Source: Hawksworthiomyces lignivorus
Lineage: Eukaryota > Ascomycota > Sordariomycetes > Ophiostomatales > Ophiostomataceae
Assembly: GCA_002917075.1 (NCBI GenBank)
Contig: NTMA01000168.1
Span: 1-25,147, forward strand
Reading direction: 5' to 3'
Length of the DNA: 25,147 nucleotides
Below are positions 11,301-22,200 of this stretch, in pieces. Positions within the stretch are counted from its first letter, which is position 1. The number at the start of each line of letters is the position of its first letter. The notes below the pieces were generated by a model. The model had not been told where the DNA came from. It did no database searches and saw only the letters and a list, made by a program, of their open reading frames with translations. The position numbers and the translations under genes were made by a program.

Positions 11301-11338
11301 CTTCTTCCCCTTGGTCGTCCTACTGCCACTTGTCTCCT
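8309..11338. other. Gene-poor region between convergent genes; includes TBC 3' flank
   Basis: I find no supportable gene in this 3-kb stretch. The longest open frames are on the minus strand at 9047-9424 and 10217-10651. Both lack recognisable motifs and read like chance frames. T-rich tracts occur at about 10020-10130. The last few hundred bases should carry the 3' UTR of the minus-strand TBC gene, but no canonical poly(A) signal for it is obvious. Confidence 0.5.
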
Positions 11339-14300
11339 CTATCCCTTCTGCTTCTGATGCCGTTTCCACTCAGCGCGCACAACCCTCATCAAAAGTTCCT
11401 CGTCTTTGATAGGAACCCACGACGTCATTGCCTTCATGGCATTCTCAAAGTCGGCATCCAACAAGATCTCCTGCAGGCCATCAATAAGAGCCAGGCTGGC
11501 AGCGTGCAGGATGTCGAGGTTAGCCTTCGAAGCAGTAAGCGCCGGATATGCGTCCGCCGCCATAGCACTCGTAGCATTGTCCTTGCCGTCGCCGCCGCTG
11601 TTTGCGTCGGCCGCTGGAGTCTTGTCGTTCTTGGCCTTGGAATTTGCCGCCGCCGATGACGACGAGGGAGACTCGTCGCTGCTGCCGCTGCTGCTGTCGC
11701 TGCCGTCGCCCAGGAGCATGAAGACGTCCCAGATGCGCAGCTGCGCGGGGAACGGCACCGACAGGTTGAACAGCGTCAGGTACCAGCGCGTGGCGTAGGT
11801 GGGCGCGTCGATGCCGAGCTCGGTCAGCTTGCGGGCCACGGGCCCGTTGCTGCGCGCCAGCCACCGCTGCTCGAACTCGCCCAGGGCCTCCATCAGGCCG
11901 GCGAAGCCGGGCTGGTACAGGCGCTCGAGCCCGCGCAGGTGGAACAGGCGGACCAGCATGACGAAGCAGCGCTCCTCGTCGTAGTAGCAGAGCAGCGTGG
12001 CCGCCAGCGAGGCCATGCCCTGCACGTAGCCCGTGTCGGGGAAGTAGAGGGACAGCGCGTGGAGCACGCGGAACAGCAGCCGCTGGCCGCCGCGGTAGCG
12101 CTTGCGGAACATGACGTGGCTGCTGACGGTGCGCGGCACGTCCAGGTCAATCTGCACGTCGTCCGACGAGCCCGTCTCCTGCAGGCGGTGAAATGCGGCG
12201 ACGATCTGCTCGTCCGTCTCGCAGCCGTCCGCCGCTGCTGTTGTTGTTGTTCCTGGGGCGGACGCGGCCGCGGCCGCATTCCGTATCCGGCGCTTGCGGG
12301 CGCTCGACGCCAGGAACGAGTACCACGCTGCTGCTCGCCAGCGGTCCGGAATGCCTTTCCAGGTCCGCTCGACCAGCTTCGGGTGGCGCAGGTCAAACTC
12401 AAAGTCCATGCCACCTCCGTCTCGGCCGGCGGCGGCGGCGGCGGCATCCTTGTCTGTCGCTCCACCTGCGCCGCCCCCCCTGGGGACGACCTTGGCCATG
12501 CGGCGCCACTTCTCGGCGCGCTCCCACTCTTTGCGCTTCAGCGCCTCGGCGACGCGCTCCGCATCCTCGTCTTCGGCGATGTCGACGAGGCCCGGCTCCA
12601 GCGTCAGCATCTCGCCGGCCTCGTCCATCCACCGCCGGTCTCTGTTGTGGGGCAGCCGGTTGGCGGCGGCGCGGAAGGACGAGCTCACCACTGCTGCCGC
12701 CGTGGCCGCCGTGGAGCTCGACATGCGCGTATTGATGGAGCCGGCAGCCGTCTTGTTGAATCCCGACGGCGAGTGGTAGCGGTAGCGCCGGCTGCTGCTT
12801 CTGCGCTGGCGGCGCCCCGTGCCCGGTCGTCCATCGTCTTGGTCCGCAGCGGCGAGGCCGTTGCTTGCGTTGGAAGCAGATGTGTGGGGCCGCCGGTTGG
12901 CGTGGATGAACCCGAAGCGGTCCACGGCGGCGACGTCCACGTCTTCCCAGTTCTCGATGCCTCCGGCGAGCTCATACTCGCCCCTCCGCATGAGGCTCGC
13001 TGCAGAGCCGCCGCCTTGGCCGTTTGACTGGCGCTCCAGCAGCGACTCTCGTGATCGGATGGACCGGAAGGAGGTCACATCCGCTGGCCGTGAGGCCGGC
13101 AGTATGGATGTTGATCCGTCTGTAGATGCAGTTTCTGTAAATGCGTGTCCTGTAGATTCCGACGCTGCAGATGTTCCAGATACTATAGATGTTCGGTTCA
13201 CAGAAGGGTAGTCAGGGTATAGACGGTCCCCTGATATAGATAGGGATGATAGATCAGGAGAAAGAGATGAGCTGTTGTTATCATGCAAAACAGAATGCCC
13301 CGGCGGGAGGTGAAAATATTGGAAACGGCGGTCAGCAGACGCTCGTTTCTACGAGTTGCAGGGTCGGCAAGGAAAAACCATACACAGCGTTCTCATTCTT
13401 TGTCCTCCTAGTGTCCATCGCCGAAGAGGCTGCAGCGCTTCCATTAGGCGCCTGGGAAGTGGAAGCGGACGCTTTGGGATCCGCGGCTGTCTCTTCACCT
13501 TCTGCGTCTTCTTCCTCAATCGGGTCTGACACAAGCACAAACGACAGCGGCCGCCCGTCTTCCCAGCTTGCGCCGTGGTCGCCGGCCCCGTCGGTCGCAT
13601 ACAGCGACCGCACCTTGTGCGACTCGCGCTCAATGACCGGCGGCAGCGGCCTGAGCTGCGGCGCGAGAAGCGCTGACGGCGCTGACGGCGCTGACGGCGC
13701 CGATGGCACCGCGGGCTTCTCCCGTGGTGCCTCTGTCGCATTTGCAGCGTCCACCGCAGATGCGCTGCCCGGCGAGGCGAGCGCAGCACCGGCGGCGGCG
13801 ATGGCGGCAGAGGCAGACACGGCGCGCTTCCCGCCGAACAAGACGCTCCCGCGGTTGGAGAAGGTCATGGACTGCAGAAAGTCATCTTCGACGAGGCTCT
13901 CGGTGGGTATGGCCGTGTTGATGGGCGCAAAGTGGTCGTCGTGACTGCCGGCGCCGGCGACAGCGCTGTCCTGTGACTGCCGCTTCTTCTGGCGAAGCTC
14001 GGACATGGACAAGACGCGTAGGAAAAAGTAGTTTGGTGACGACGATAAGGAAGAGGAAGAGGACAATGAAGGAGAAGGGGGGGAGAATGAGGCCGGCGAA
14101 GGGAACGACGTAGATGACGAAGTGGAAGAGGAGGGAGAAGAGGGCGAGGAAGAAAAAGAAAACGGGGATGGGGATGCAGGCTTAGTTGTCGCCTTTGAGA
14201 CAGAGGGAGCTCGAGCCGGCGTCGACGTTGTATTTGGCTTTGTCGATTTCGCGTTCTGCTGGGTTGAAAGCGGCGACGCTAGAACGGGTGGCCAAGACGG

Positions 14301-15689
14301 ATTAAGCTTAGTCAGTTTGACTGGTTTAGTGGTGGTGGTAGTGGTGGTGGTAGTGGTGGGGGGGAGGGAGGACAAGGGTGGGGCGGTGAGGATCGGCAGA
14401 CGGGGCGCTTCAGCTGCTGTGGAACCTCGACATGTGTCGCCAGCGCGATCTGCCACACCACCACCAGAGTCCTCGCCAGACGCTGAAAACATGGACGCCG
14501 CTATGGAGCGTGAATCAGCATTTCGATCGCTTGTGCTGCGGCGCGAGTCTGCTCTGCTTTTCGTACGAATCAGCTCGCCCTCGCCCTCGCTGCTGCGGTT
14601 CGCGAATGTGGCAGCAGGACTAGCAGGAGTGGCAGGACTGGTGGGAGAGGGACTGGCTGCGGCTTTGCTCTTCTTCTTTCGCTGAAATGAGTGCGAGCGG
14701 AAGCCGAAAGTTTTCGACAGGCGCCAGCTCCTTTCTCGTGCGACTGCCGGCTTGGAGGCGTCCTTCTCATCACTAGCGGTCTTGCGAAGAGGGGCGGCGG
14801 CAGTGACATCAGCTCCGCTCTGTGGCACTTTGGGACCGGTCCCTCCAATGTTGCCCTCTGCGACACCGATTTTGACTGGACGGTCTTTGCACGGGCGAAC
14901 ATTAGCAGTTGGCGCAGTAGTGGGTGTCACGAGGGGCGTGATGGTGGCTATTTTGTTGCCCAACTCTGCAGGTTTTGTCATGGAATTTCTCCTGCTCTTG
15001 CCCTTGCTCTTGCTCGCGCTCATGCTGCGATAAAGACAGGCCGCAAACTTGTTTTCGCCGTCCTCCGGATCACAGCCCGGCCAGAGCGTCACCGTGGACG
15101 CAGTGGCGGAGGCTAGCATCGAGTCCCGCTTGGCCAGCTTTTCGGCCTCCTTGGCGCTCTCGTCTTCGCTGTCGTCCACCGCTTCTTCTGCTATAGGCCG
15201 AATCTGGCGCGGGCGCAGAGCAGGATGCTGTTCGGGAGGCGGGGGGACAAGAGATGGAGGGCGGAGAATGACGAGAGGGCTTCTTGGAGATGATGAGATA
15301 GATGAATGAGACGAATGTGAGGATGAGAAGGAAGAGAGGGAAGGGGAAGGTGCGGAAGAGGGAGGAAGAGAAAGACATGGCGATGGTGATGGCAGAGACA
15401 TGTTCGATGTCATCAGCGGCGATGCGGGTGTAGATGCCGATGCTGGCGCTGATGGCACTCTGCTCGATGAGGACGAGGCTCCGGACGATGCTGTGGTAGC
15501 AGCCGTAGCATTTGTTGCAAGTGAGCGCACGGATCTCGACCTTGTGAGACGTGCTGTGCCTCCGTATTGCGGAAGAGGAATTGGCGGCTCTGCCTGCACG
15601 GTTTCCTCGTAGCGCAGCGCGACGAGTGGCGCGTGTTTTGCTCTCGGCGCCGCGGAGCTTCCGACACTGTTGAATCGGTGCAGCGCCAT
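11339..15689 (-). CDS. TBC-domain Rab GTPase-activating protein, two exons
   Basis: Predicted Rab GAP that would accelerate GTP hydrolysis on a vesicle-traffic Rab. Exon 1 is 15689-13384 and exon 2 is 13271-11339. The 112-nt intron (13383-13272, GTATGG...AACAG) joins in frame, GT|C making Val769, for 1412 aa. Exon 2 alone begins with TTG and has no early ATG, which supports one gene. Residues 1 to about 1060 are mostly Ser/Thr/Pro/Ala-rich disorder, including a 10-Thr run, long Ser runs and a SAP repeat. A short ordered motif, ENWEDVDVAAVDRFGFI, lies near 875-891. The TBC domain starts at about 1073 with GIPDRWRAAAW. Both catalytic fingers are present: Arg1149 in IDLDVPRT (codon 12131-12133) and Gln1186 in YVQGM (codon 12020-12022). 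An acidic Ser-rich insert of about 50 residues (about 1292-1341) splits the C-terminal part of the domain after DVFMLLGD. The C-terminus is basic. The target Rab is unknown. Confidence 0.85.
13672..13707 (-). repeat. 9-bp coding minisatellite in TBC gene
   Basis: GCTGACGGC is repeated three times exactly at 13672-13698, followed by a degenerate copy to 13707. On the coding strand it encodes repeated Ala-Pro-Ser units in the disordered N-terminal half. The period is a multiple of three, so copy-number change preserves the frame. Confidence 0.85.
14036..14165 (-). repeat. Polypurine/polypyrimidine tract encoding Ser/Phe/Pro-rich segment
   Basis: The plus strand is almost entirely purine (GA-rich) over about 130 bp. 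The coding minus strand is therefore C/T-rich and yields a Ser/Pro/Phe-rich low-complexity segment of the TBC protein. Such tracts can form triplex structures and slip during replication. The frame stays open throughout. Confidence 0.7.
14328..14357 (-). repeat. ACC/ACT trinucleotide tract encoding ten threonines
   Basis: Ten consecutive Thr codons (ACC mixed with ACT; GGT/AGT on the plus strand) form a coding microsatellite. They are followed on the protein by KPVKLTKL. The tract lies within the disordered region of the TBC protein. Confidence 0.9.
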
Positions 15690-18660
15690 ATTTATGGGAC
15701 TGGAGAATTCGTGCTGATCTCCAATGACAATGGTAAAAAATTATAAAAAAAAAGAAGTGGCTCCTAAAGGAGGGCACAAAAAGATATATTTGTAGCCTTA
15801 AAGTCGAATGGAATATTAACTTGGCCAGGATACTTTGTCTGTAGATGTAGGTCGACTAATGTTCAGCAAAACGCGTGTAAGAGCCAACAGCCGAGAGGAG
15901 CGCGGTTGGTGAACCCAAGAGATTGTCTGGAGTTTTGCCAATATAGCCTTGTAAGCCTTGCGGTTTGTATAAGTCGGCGACACGGAAGAGGGAAGTTTAG
16001 CTGGTATAAAGAAAAGCCTAAAAAGAGTACTAGAAAAAGAGAGAGAAAGAAAAAAGAGAAAAAGGGAGGGAAAGAGATGGGCTGGGGGGTATACAAGCAG
16101 ATATAGGGGAGATAGGATGAGATACACAAAATATGGGACGAAATAGGTGCAAAAGAGCGGAAATGTGCCACGAGAGAAGACAAGAGGTCGTTGGCAAATA
16201 GCGCCCAAACGACCCTCGATCACGTACATATATATGTCGTGTGTGTATGTTGTTCCAAGCGCGGCACGATGACCAAAGGAAAGCGACTTAATGGGGCTCA
16301 AATGGGGGACTGGTAGTTGGACAGTACAAACTCTACAACCAGCATTTACGTTTATCTACATGTACATGAGTTGATGTTCCCTGGGACGTTTTGCTTGTTC
16401 TTTTATTATTGCCTCTTCCCGTTTCTCTTCTGTCCTGGTCTGTTGTTGTCTTTCCTTTCTTCCACGCGCGGCTTTCGTCTCATTATCAGCTAAACTATGT
16501 CAAATGTCGGTAAATTAAAAAGCTGGGAGATCGTCCTCAGGGATGAAGACAAAAAAAAAAAACAAGCATGGCTGCTTTCTTTCTTTCCTTTTTCCCTCCC
16601 TTTTTCGTTTGGCGAGGCTTTTTCTTACCAGCCAGTTAAAAGCTGCCACCTCCGAGACAGGGATGGGAGAATGGGGGAAGTGGAGAGTGACGGACAACAA
16701 CCTTCTGCCAACAAACTCAGGTATCAATTCCTTTTTTCTGGTGGTTTCTTATTTGTCGGGTTCTAGTGCGTTTGCAAAAGAAGGAGATCCACCTCTTAAA
16801 GAGGCGGTATACGCAGTAGGATGTACGGGGCACATTCACAGCTCTAGCCGAATAGAATAGATCGTGAAGAAGAGAGAAGAACAAGTCAGCCATGTGCATG
16901 GCAGGCTGCATGTCGGGCATCCACATGTCAAAAAAGCTGCCGTGTACGTTTGTGCCTTGGGGGGGGTTTTTTTTTTGGTGTTAGCAAACCTACCCCATGG
17001 CCTGGCCCGTCTCCCGACCGCCACACCACAACACCTTACCCGGAAAGGCCTGCTTGTGCAATACCCACCACACAGCTCGCGCCCGGTTAGACCCTGCCCG
17101 TTCCTGACAGGGCTCGACCTGCATGCAATAGCGGCTTTTCCCCTGAGCTGCCTTTTGATATTTGCCGTTCTTACGTCTTCTGCTGAGTCGATAGTTGCTG
17201 GGAAGAAAAAGCAACTTTTCGGCGCAACAAAACAGAAGAAAAAAGTACAAAAATAAGATGTCTTAGATTTTCTTGGGTGGTCGAAAGTCTTGTTAACTCG
17301 CTGTTCGCTCAGACAAAATATAACATTTATGCCGAGCGGTTTCTTTCTTGCTGCTTGTCATCCATGCTCTGACTGGTGCGTCCTTAAAATTAGTTTTTTC
17401 TTCCACCGAGTGAGTGACCTTCATCCCGGCACAAAGGCTGCAGGAAACGAAGCAAAAAAAAGAGATCTTCAAGCTTATTAGCAAGCGAAAGATGAGCTCA
17501 TGAAACAGCCATATCCCGCGGAGATTGGCTGCTTGCACCTGTTGGCCATTTCAGCTGAATACCGTTCACTATCTAGCTTCATTATGATGGTATAGATAGT
17601 TCATACGCCGACGGACTTCTCTTATCACAGAGTGCTCTGACAGAGAATATACTTTTGGAAAGCGGGAGAGAGGACTCCTGTAATGGTAGATTTGGAGTAA
17701 TCCTATTCTTGGATTGTCTCTCGTCTGTTCCTGCTTGCCTCCTCCTGGAATCCCCGCCCAGAGGGGTAACTGAGCCGTACCATTTTCTTTTTTCTTTTTC
17801 TTTTCTTTTTTTCATTCGTTCCTTTTTTTTTGTTTTTTTGAAATAAAACAAAAAAAAAAAAGAAGAAATTCGGACGAACGAACTCAAAGCACCTACAGGA
17901 CGAGAGCTGACGTCTTACCAGCTTACCAAACTTTCTTTTCTTTTCGATTCGTTCGGTCTAAGGCAGGGGAAAAAAGTTTCTCATGCATCTCGTAGCACCG
18001 AAGATGAACATCGTCTCCCCACGCTTAGCTTCTTCCTGCCAATAGAATGTACCGCTCGAATGCGTCACCAGCAGCAGCATGGAAAAGGGGAAACATTGCG
18101 TGGCTGTCCTCGGGTTCGAACGTGGCTGACATGCCTTTTCTTTCTCCCTCGGAATCGTGGAGGCACACCCGGCTTCCCTATCGCCCACATGGAAGAGACT
18201 AGACAGAGAAAGGACGGGACCGCGAATATTTTTTGCCCAACTGGACCGATCCACGACTCTCACTAGAGACCGGGGGAAAAGAACTCAAAATGCAACCTTC
18301 TTGTAATTCCCTCTTTCTAATTAAAGCCATCAGCTTGTGCATCATGTGATATCAAGTAGAAAGAGACAGTATCTGCATTTTTCTGCGTCAATTCGAATTG
18401 ATGGCATGTTTAACCGAAAGAGAAATAGAAGAAGCGTAAACCAGGGTACCACGTAGATAGCTGGTCATTTCCAATATTTATGCCATGTAAAGGAGTCACA
18501 GGAATACATGGGCGCCGTGTTAAGAGAGTATTTGATCGTGTAATTGAAATGAGGAGTTATATGCTTGCATTATTTCGGGGTCTATCATCTTTGTGGTTGT
18601 TGTTTCTCTGCAGAACAAGATACGTCTCTTGAGAATGAAGACCGTCAGCGGAGAATAATG
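15690..18660. other. TBC promoter side and gene-free intergenic region
   Basis: This stretch lies upstream of the TBC start codon and downstream of the crm1 3' end. It has no supportable gene: open frames are short and overlap simple purine or pyrimidine tracts (for example 16025-16075). The first 100 bases upstream of the TBC ATG are A/T-rich but contain no convincing TATA box. A 68-bp inverted repeat lies at 17815-17882. Confidence 0.55.
17815..17882. repeat. 68-bp imperfect inverted repeat (hairpin)
   Basis: Outer arms TTCGTTC (17815-17821) and GAACGAA (17876-17882) are perfect reverse complements. Inside, T9-G-T4 (17823-17836) pairs without mismatch with A4-C-A9 (17845-17858) around an 8-nt loop. 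The right side carries three extra A and a 13-nt unpaired stretch. It could be a hairpin or cruciform element, a small MITE-like remnant, or an accident of facing T and A tracts. The outer 7-bp match argues somewhat against pure accident. Confidence 0.6.
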
Positions 18661-18682
18661 GGATCACTACGGAATGTACATC

Positions 18683-18688
18683 TTTATT
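18683..18688 (-). terminator. Candidate poly(A) signal (AATAAA) for crm1
   Basis: TTTATT on the plus strand reads AATAAA on the minus strand. It is the first canonical hexamer I see downstream of the crm1 stop codon, about 530 nt away, in an AT-rich stretch. Fungal genes often use degenerate signals, so a closer, non-canonical site may be the real one. Confidence 0.25.
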
Positions 18689-19213
18689 TTTAATATAGTT
18701 TCATGTTTTGTTATTTTTTTAATTTTTAATTTTTAATACTACAAAATTTCTGTCTGCTAAGTTTTTTTTAAATCCTCATCCACCGTGCAATAGAGAAACT
18801 AGATTGATACCGGTTTTTCTATTCCTCCACCTTTTCTCAACCTGCTTCTATTGGTATCGTTCGGCCCCATTTTTGTGCTTGTCTCCTAGCATAGCATAAG
18901 AAATAAAACAAAAACAAAAAAGGAGGGTAAAAAAAGAGCACTGAAGTTGGAGAAGAGTCATGATTTGCAAAGCTAATAAACAGTGTGTCCGGACACAATG
19001 TAGAACAAAATGAAGTTGCCGAATAATCCTTCCCAAAGAGAGAGCTTGAAAAGGTCGCCTGGTGTCTGCTAGAGGCTGTCTGTGGCCCTTCTTCTTTCAA
19101 AGACCATACAGCTCCCATGCGTCAAAATCAGGTCGACTGTCATCGTCGGCGTGGCTGCTATTACGAGCTGTGTGATATGACGGGGCGAATTCTGTCCTGA
19201 GTTCCTCACCAAG
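18689..19213 (-). other. 3' flank / probable 3' UTR of crm1
   Basis: This is the sequence immediately downstream of the crm1 stop on the minus strand. No open frame with gene-like features is present. It probably contains the 3' UTR; its end is unknown. Confidence 0.4.
18716..18736. repeat. Three tandem copies of TTTTTAA
   Basis: Exact 7-bp units lie at 18716-18722, 18723-18729 and 18730-18736, within an AT-rich segment (about 18660-18780) downstream of crm1. This may simply be an AT-rich 3'-flank tract. Confidence 0.8.
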
Positions 19214-22200
19214 TCACAGCTCATCCTCCACTTCCAACTCTGACGGTTTCAGTAGACCAGAGACCTTGGAGCGGCGCTCAAGTTCCGCTTGCTTCGCATC
19301 ACGCTCTTGCTGCTCCTTTTCGACGAGGTAGAGCTCCGCGTTGTCTCCTGAAAATTCACGTAGCGAGATGAGGAAGTCCCGCAAGCTTAACCGGAACTTG
19401 TCGTACTGGGTGTTCTGTGTGAAGAGACTTTCGACAAATGCCTGGATTTGTGCCCTGCAATGCGTATGTACGTTAGCAGCAAGTAATGCGACAGATCGCC
19501 ATAAAGTGAAGGATCATAAATTGAAGAGCAGACTCACGGTTGCAAATTAGTGAAAGCATTTCGCAAAAGGTTGCCCACATAGTTGGTGAGGAACTCTCTG
19601 TTGCTGGTGCCAGCCTGAGCTTGGTCGGGCTGGTAGATGGGTCCCTGGATCTTGGGAACCGAACCATCGGCAGGATCAACTAGATAGAACATGCGGACTA
19701 GTAGCGTTGACTGTGTCTTGAAGCCAGCTTTGTGGTCCGTATCTGTAAGCACGTAAAAGACGTCCTGCAGGATGAGAATAAAGAACTGGTTGAAAAACGC
19801 GTTGGAGGTTGCTGTGTCTGTCTTCTCAGCAACGTTGTTGATCAGCTCCAGGCACATGCCCAGACCAGCCGCCTCGACGTCTCGGTTGTCGTGCTTGCTA
19901 GCCCACAGGCATGCGTCAATGACGAATTTGAACTGCCGGTTGTCAAGCTTCAAGAGGGCAGGGAAGCAGTGGAGATTGATGGCACGCAAAAGGTTGAAAA
20001 ACTCTACACGATGTTCAGGGAACTCAGAGAAGTCCTTGTTGATCATCTCGAGCGTGCATTCAAACACATTCTCCATAATGGTCGGTACTTGGTCTTCCAT
20101 CAAACTGCCCAATTTTGTAATGATAGCCGCCATGGCCTTGAGGACTTCTGCATCACGGGCACCGGGGACATTCCGATTGTAATCCACCAGGACCGAATCG
20201 AGCAGCTGTGGGACCATCTGCACCCGAATTGCTTGCAGCTCCTCCGCCTTATCGACGAACACTTCAATGAGCTTCAGGATCTCCTTCTTGATCGTCCGTA
20301 GGCCTCGGACCTTCGGCGTCTTGGGAGCAATTTCTCCTATACAAGCTGTCAGTTCATCGAAATAACAAAAAGCGATATTGCCTTAAATTAAATAGCGTAA
20401 GCCTTACCATCGCGTGCGACTGCCTCAGAAATGAGCTGGCTTGTTGCCCGATACATCTGGAGGAGATCTAAGTAAATACGGCCGATCTGCGGGTAGAAGT
20501 AAGGACCAATCGACGTGCAGGCTGCGACGTTCGTCTTCATGATGTTGCCAATGATCTTGATAGTGTCTGAGTCCTGTAATATGGAGGGATCAGCCGTAGC
20601 GGATTTGATGATTTGGTCCCATGCAGCATTGGGAAGCGCCATCAAGTCGCCTAGGAGCCGCTCCTGTTGACTCCGGTTGCCCTGTGCTGATACCATATAT
20701 CCGCACGCCTCATAAAACGTGTGAACTTGTTGTGGAGTAAGATCGCATGTAATTTTTTGCAGGTTGCGCACGATTTCGTCAATAAACGGCTCCTGCTCAC
20801 TCGGCTGCAGAGCAACAAAATGGCGGCGGCACTGCTTCGCAATTTTGATGAATGTATCACACGCCATGTCTTGCACACCTGTATGACGATGAATGTGGTA
20901 AGTCTATGAAGGAACAAAGTATGATAGGGCTCAATTGGAAGCTCTTACCTTCGTGAGATTCGTGCATGAATTCAAACAGCTTGTTGACCACGGTCTTCAG
21001 GAATTTCCAGTGGGCCTTAAGGAAACGAGGGTACTGTCCGACAATGTACATAATGTTACTCGCAACAACGGCTTTGTTGTCCTTGCCGCGCTTCATTTCC
21101 GTCAAGCCGAGAAGGTCCTTGATCACGGTAACCAGGAACCGCTTCTCTGTTTCTTCGTTCATAGCCAGAGAGATTGAACCAATCGCCCAGCAGAGCACAT
21201 TGCAATTGTGCCACGACCATTCGGAACCGTCAACCTGGCGGGCCAATTTCTCCGTCATAATCTGCTCGGTGTCGACGACGTCGAGGTGGGTAAGGTAGAC
21301 GAGACATTCGCGGATGGTCTTATACAGCTGGACGGTGTCGCTCTCCTTGACGAATTCGCGGACAATCTCACCCTCGTCGTTCTCCACGATGAGCACCTCT
21401 TCAGGCCGCACCATCTTCTCAATCATGACGATGCGCAGATTTGAAAGAATTTCTTTGTACTTGTGCTTCCTAAGAGGATAGTTGTTGAGCAGGGCAGGGT
21501 TGGGTGCCCCGTTGGCAGTTAGCGTGCCCATAGCGAGAAGGGGATTAGCATCGGTAATAGGCAACGCCTGCATCTCTTCGTATAGCTCTTGAACGAGCTT
21601 AAGCCAGTAGTCGAGGCAGATCTTGAAAATCTCTCGGTCGTCGATCTGGGAGATGCGAATAAGGTAGAAGTGCGCATGTGTAAGGAAGTCACGGTTTGGT
21701 AGGTTTTCAATGAGCTACAGTGTAGGATGAAAGCCAGTCAGTAACCTGGATGAAATATAGACAGGGCAAGAATACTACGCGGTTGGGAGGGGGAACATAC
21801 GTTCAGGTGCATAGTGAAAAAGTTGCAGAGAAAAAGAGCCAAGTTCTGCACAAATTCTTGGTCCCTGGAGTTGCTCTGGGGGTACGTAGACTTGAGGTCC
21901 ATTGACAAGGGAATGATATTGGCAATGGTAGTTAAAACTTCGGTGAACATTTTGATTAGCTGCTCGTCGTAGTTGCTCACTTGGCCGGGACCCGAGGTTT
22001 GCAGGCCGCCGATCTCCGTCAGACACTGCAGAGTAACGTTCCGGAACTCCGGAACTTCCAGAAAGCGTGTCCGGAGGGTGTCGATAAGTGGTGTTTCAAA
22101 AATATAACCAAGAGGAATCCAGTTGCAGAACCGTAGCAAGGTCTCGAGAGTCGCCTTGACAAGGCTGGTTTGGCTCGCGGTATTAAGGATCTCCGTGCAG

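Noticed and set aside
11939..13027. Long plus-strand open frame of 362 codons antisense to the TBC gene
   Set aside because: It lies exactly opposite GC-rich TBC coding sequence with a verified domain. Its translation is low-complexity with no motif; open antisense frames are expected from this codon bias.
11339..13288. Treating exon 2 of the TBC gene as a separate gene
   Set aside because: Its frame starts at TTG, has no early ATG, and joins in frame to the upstream exon through GT...AG signals.
16025..16075. AG-rich tract suggesting a coding Lys/Arg/Glu-rich segment
   Set aside because: It is simple-sequence DNA with short frames in all phases and no neighbouring exon.
18111..18124. GGGTTCGAAC, resembling a tRNA B box / T-loop
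   Set aside because: The flanking bases cannot form a 5-bp T stem on either strand, and no A box or acceptor stem is present.
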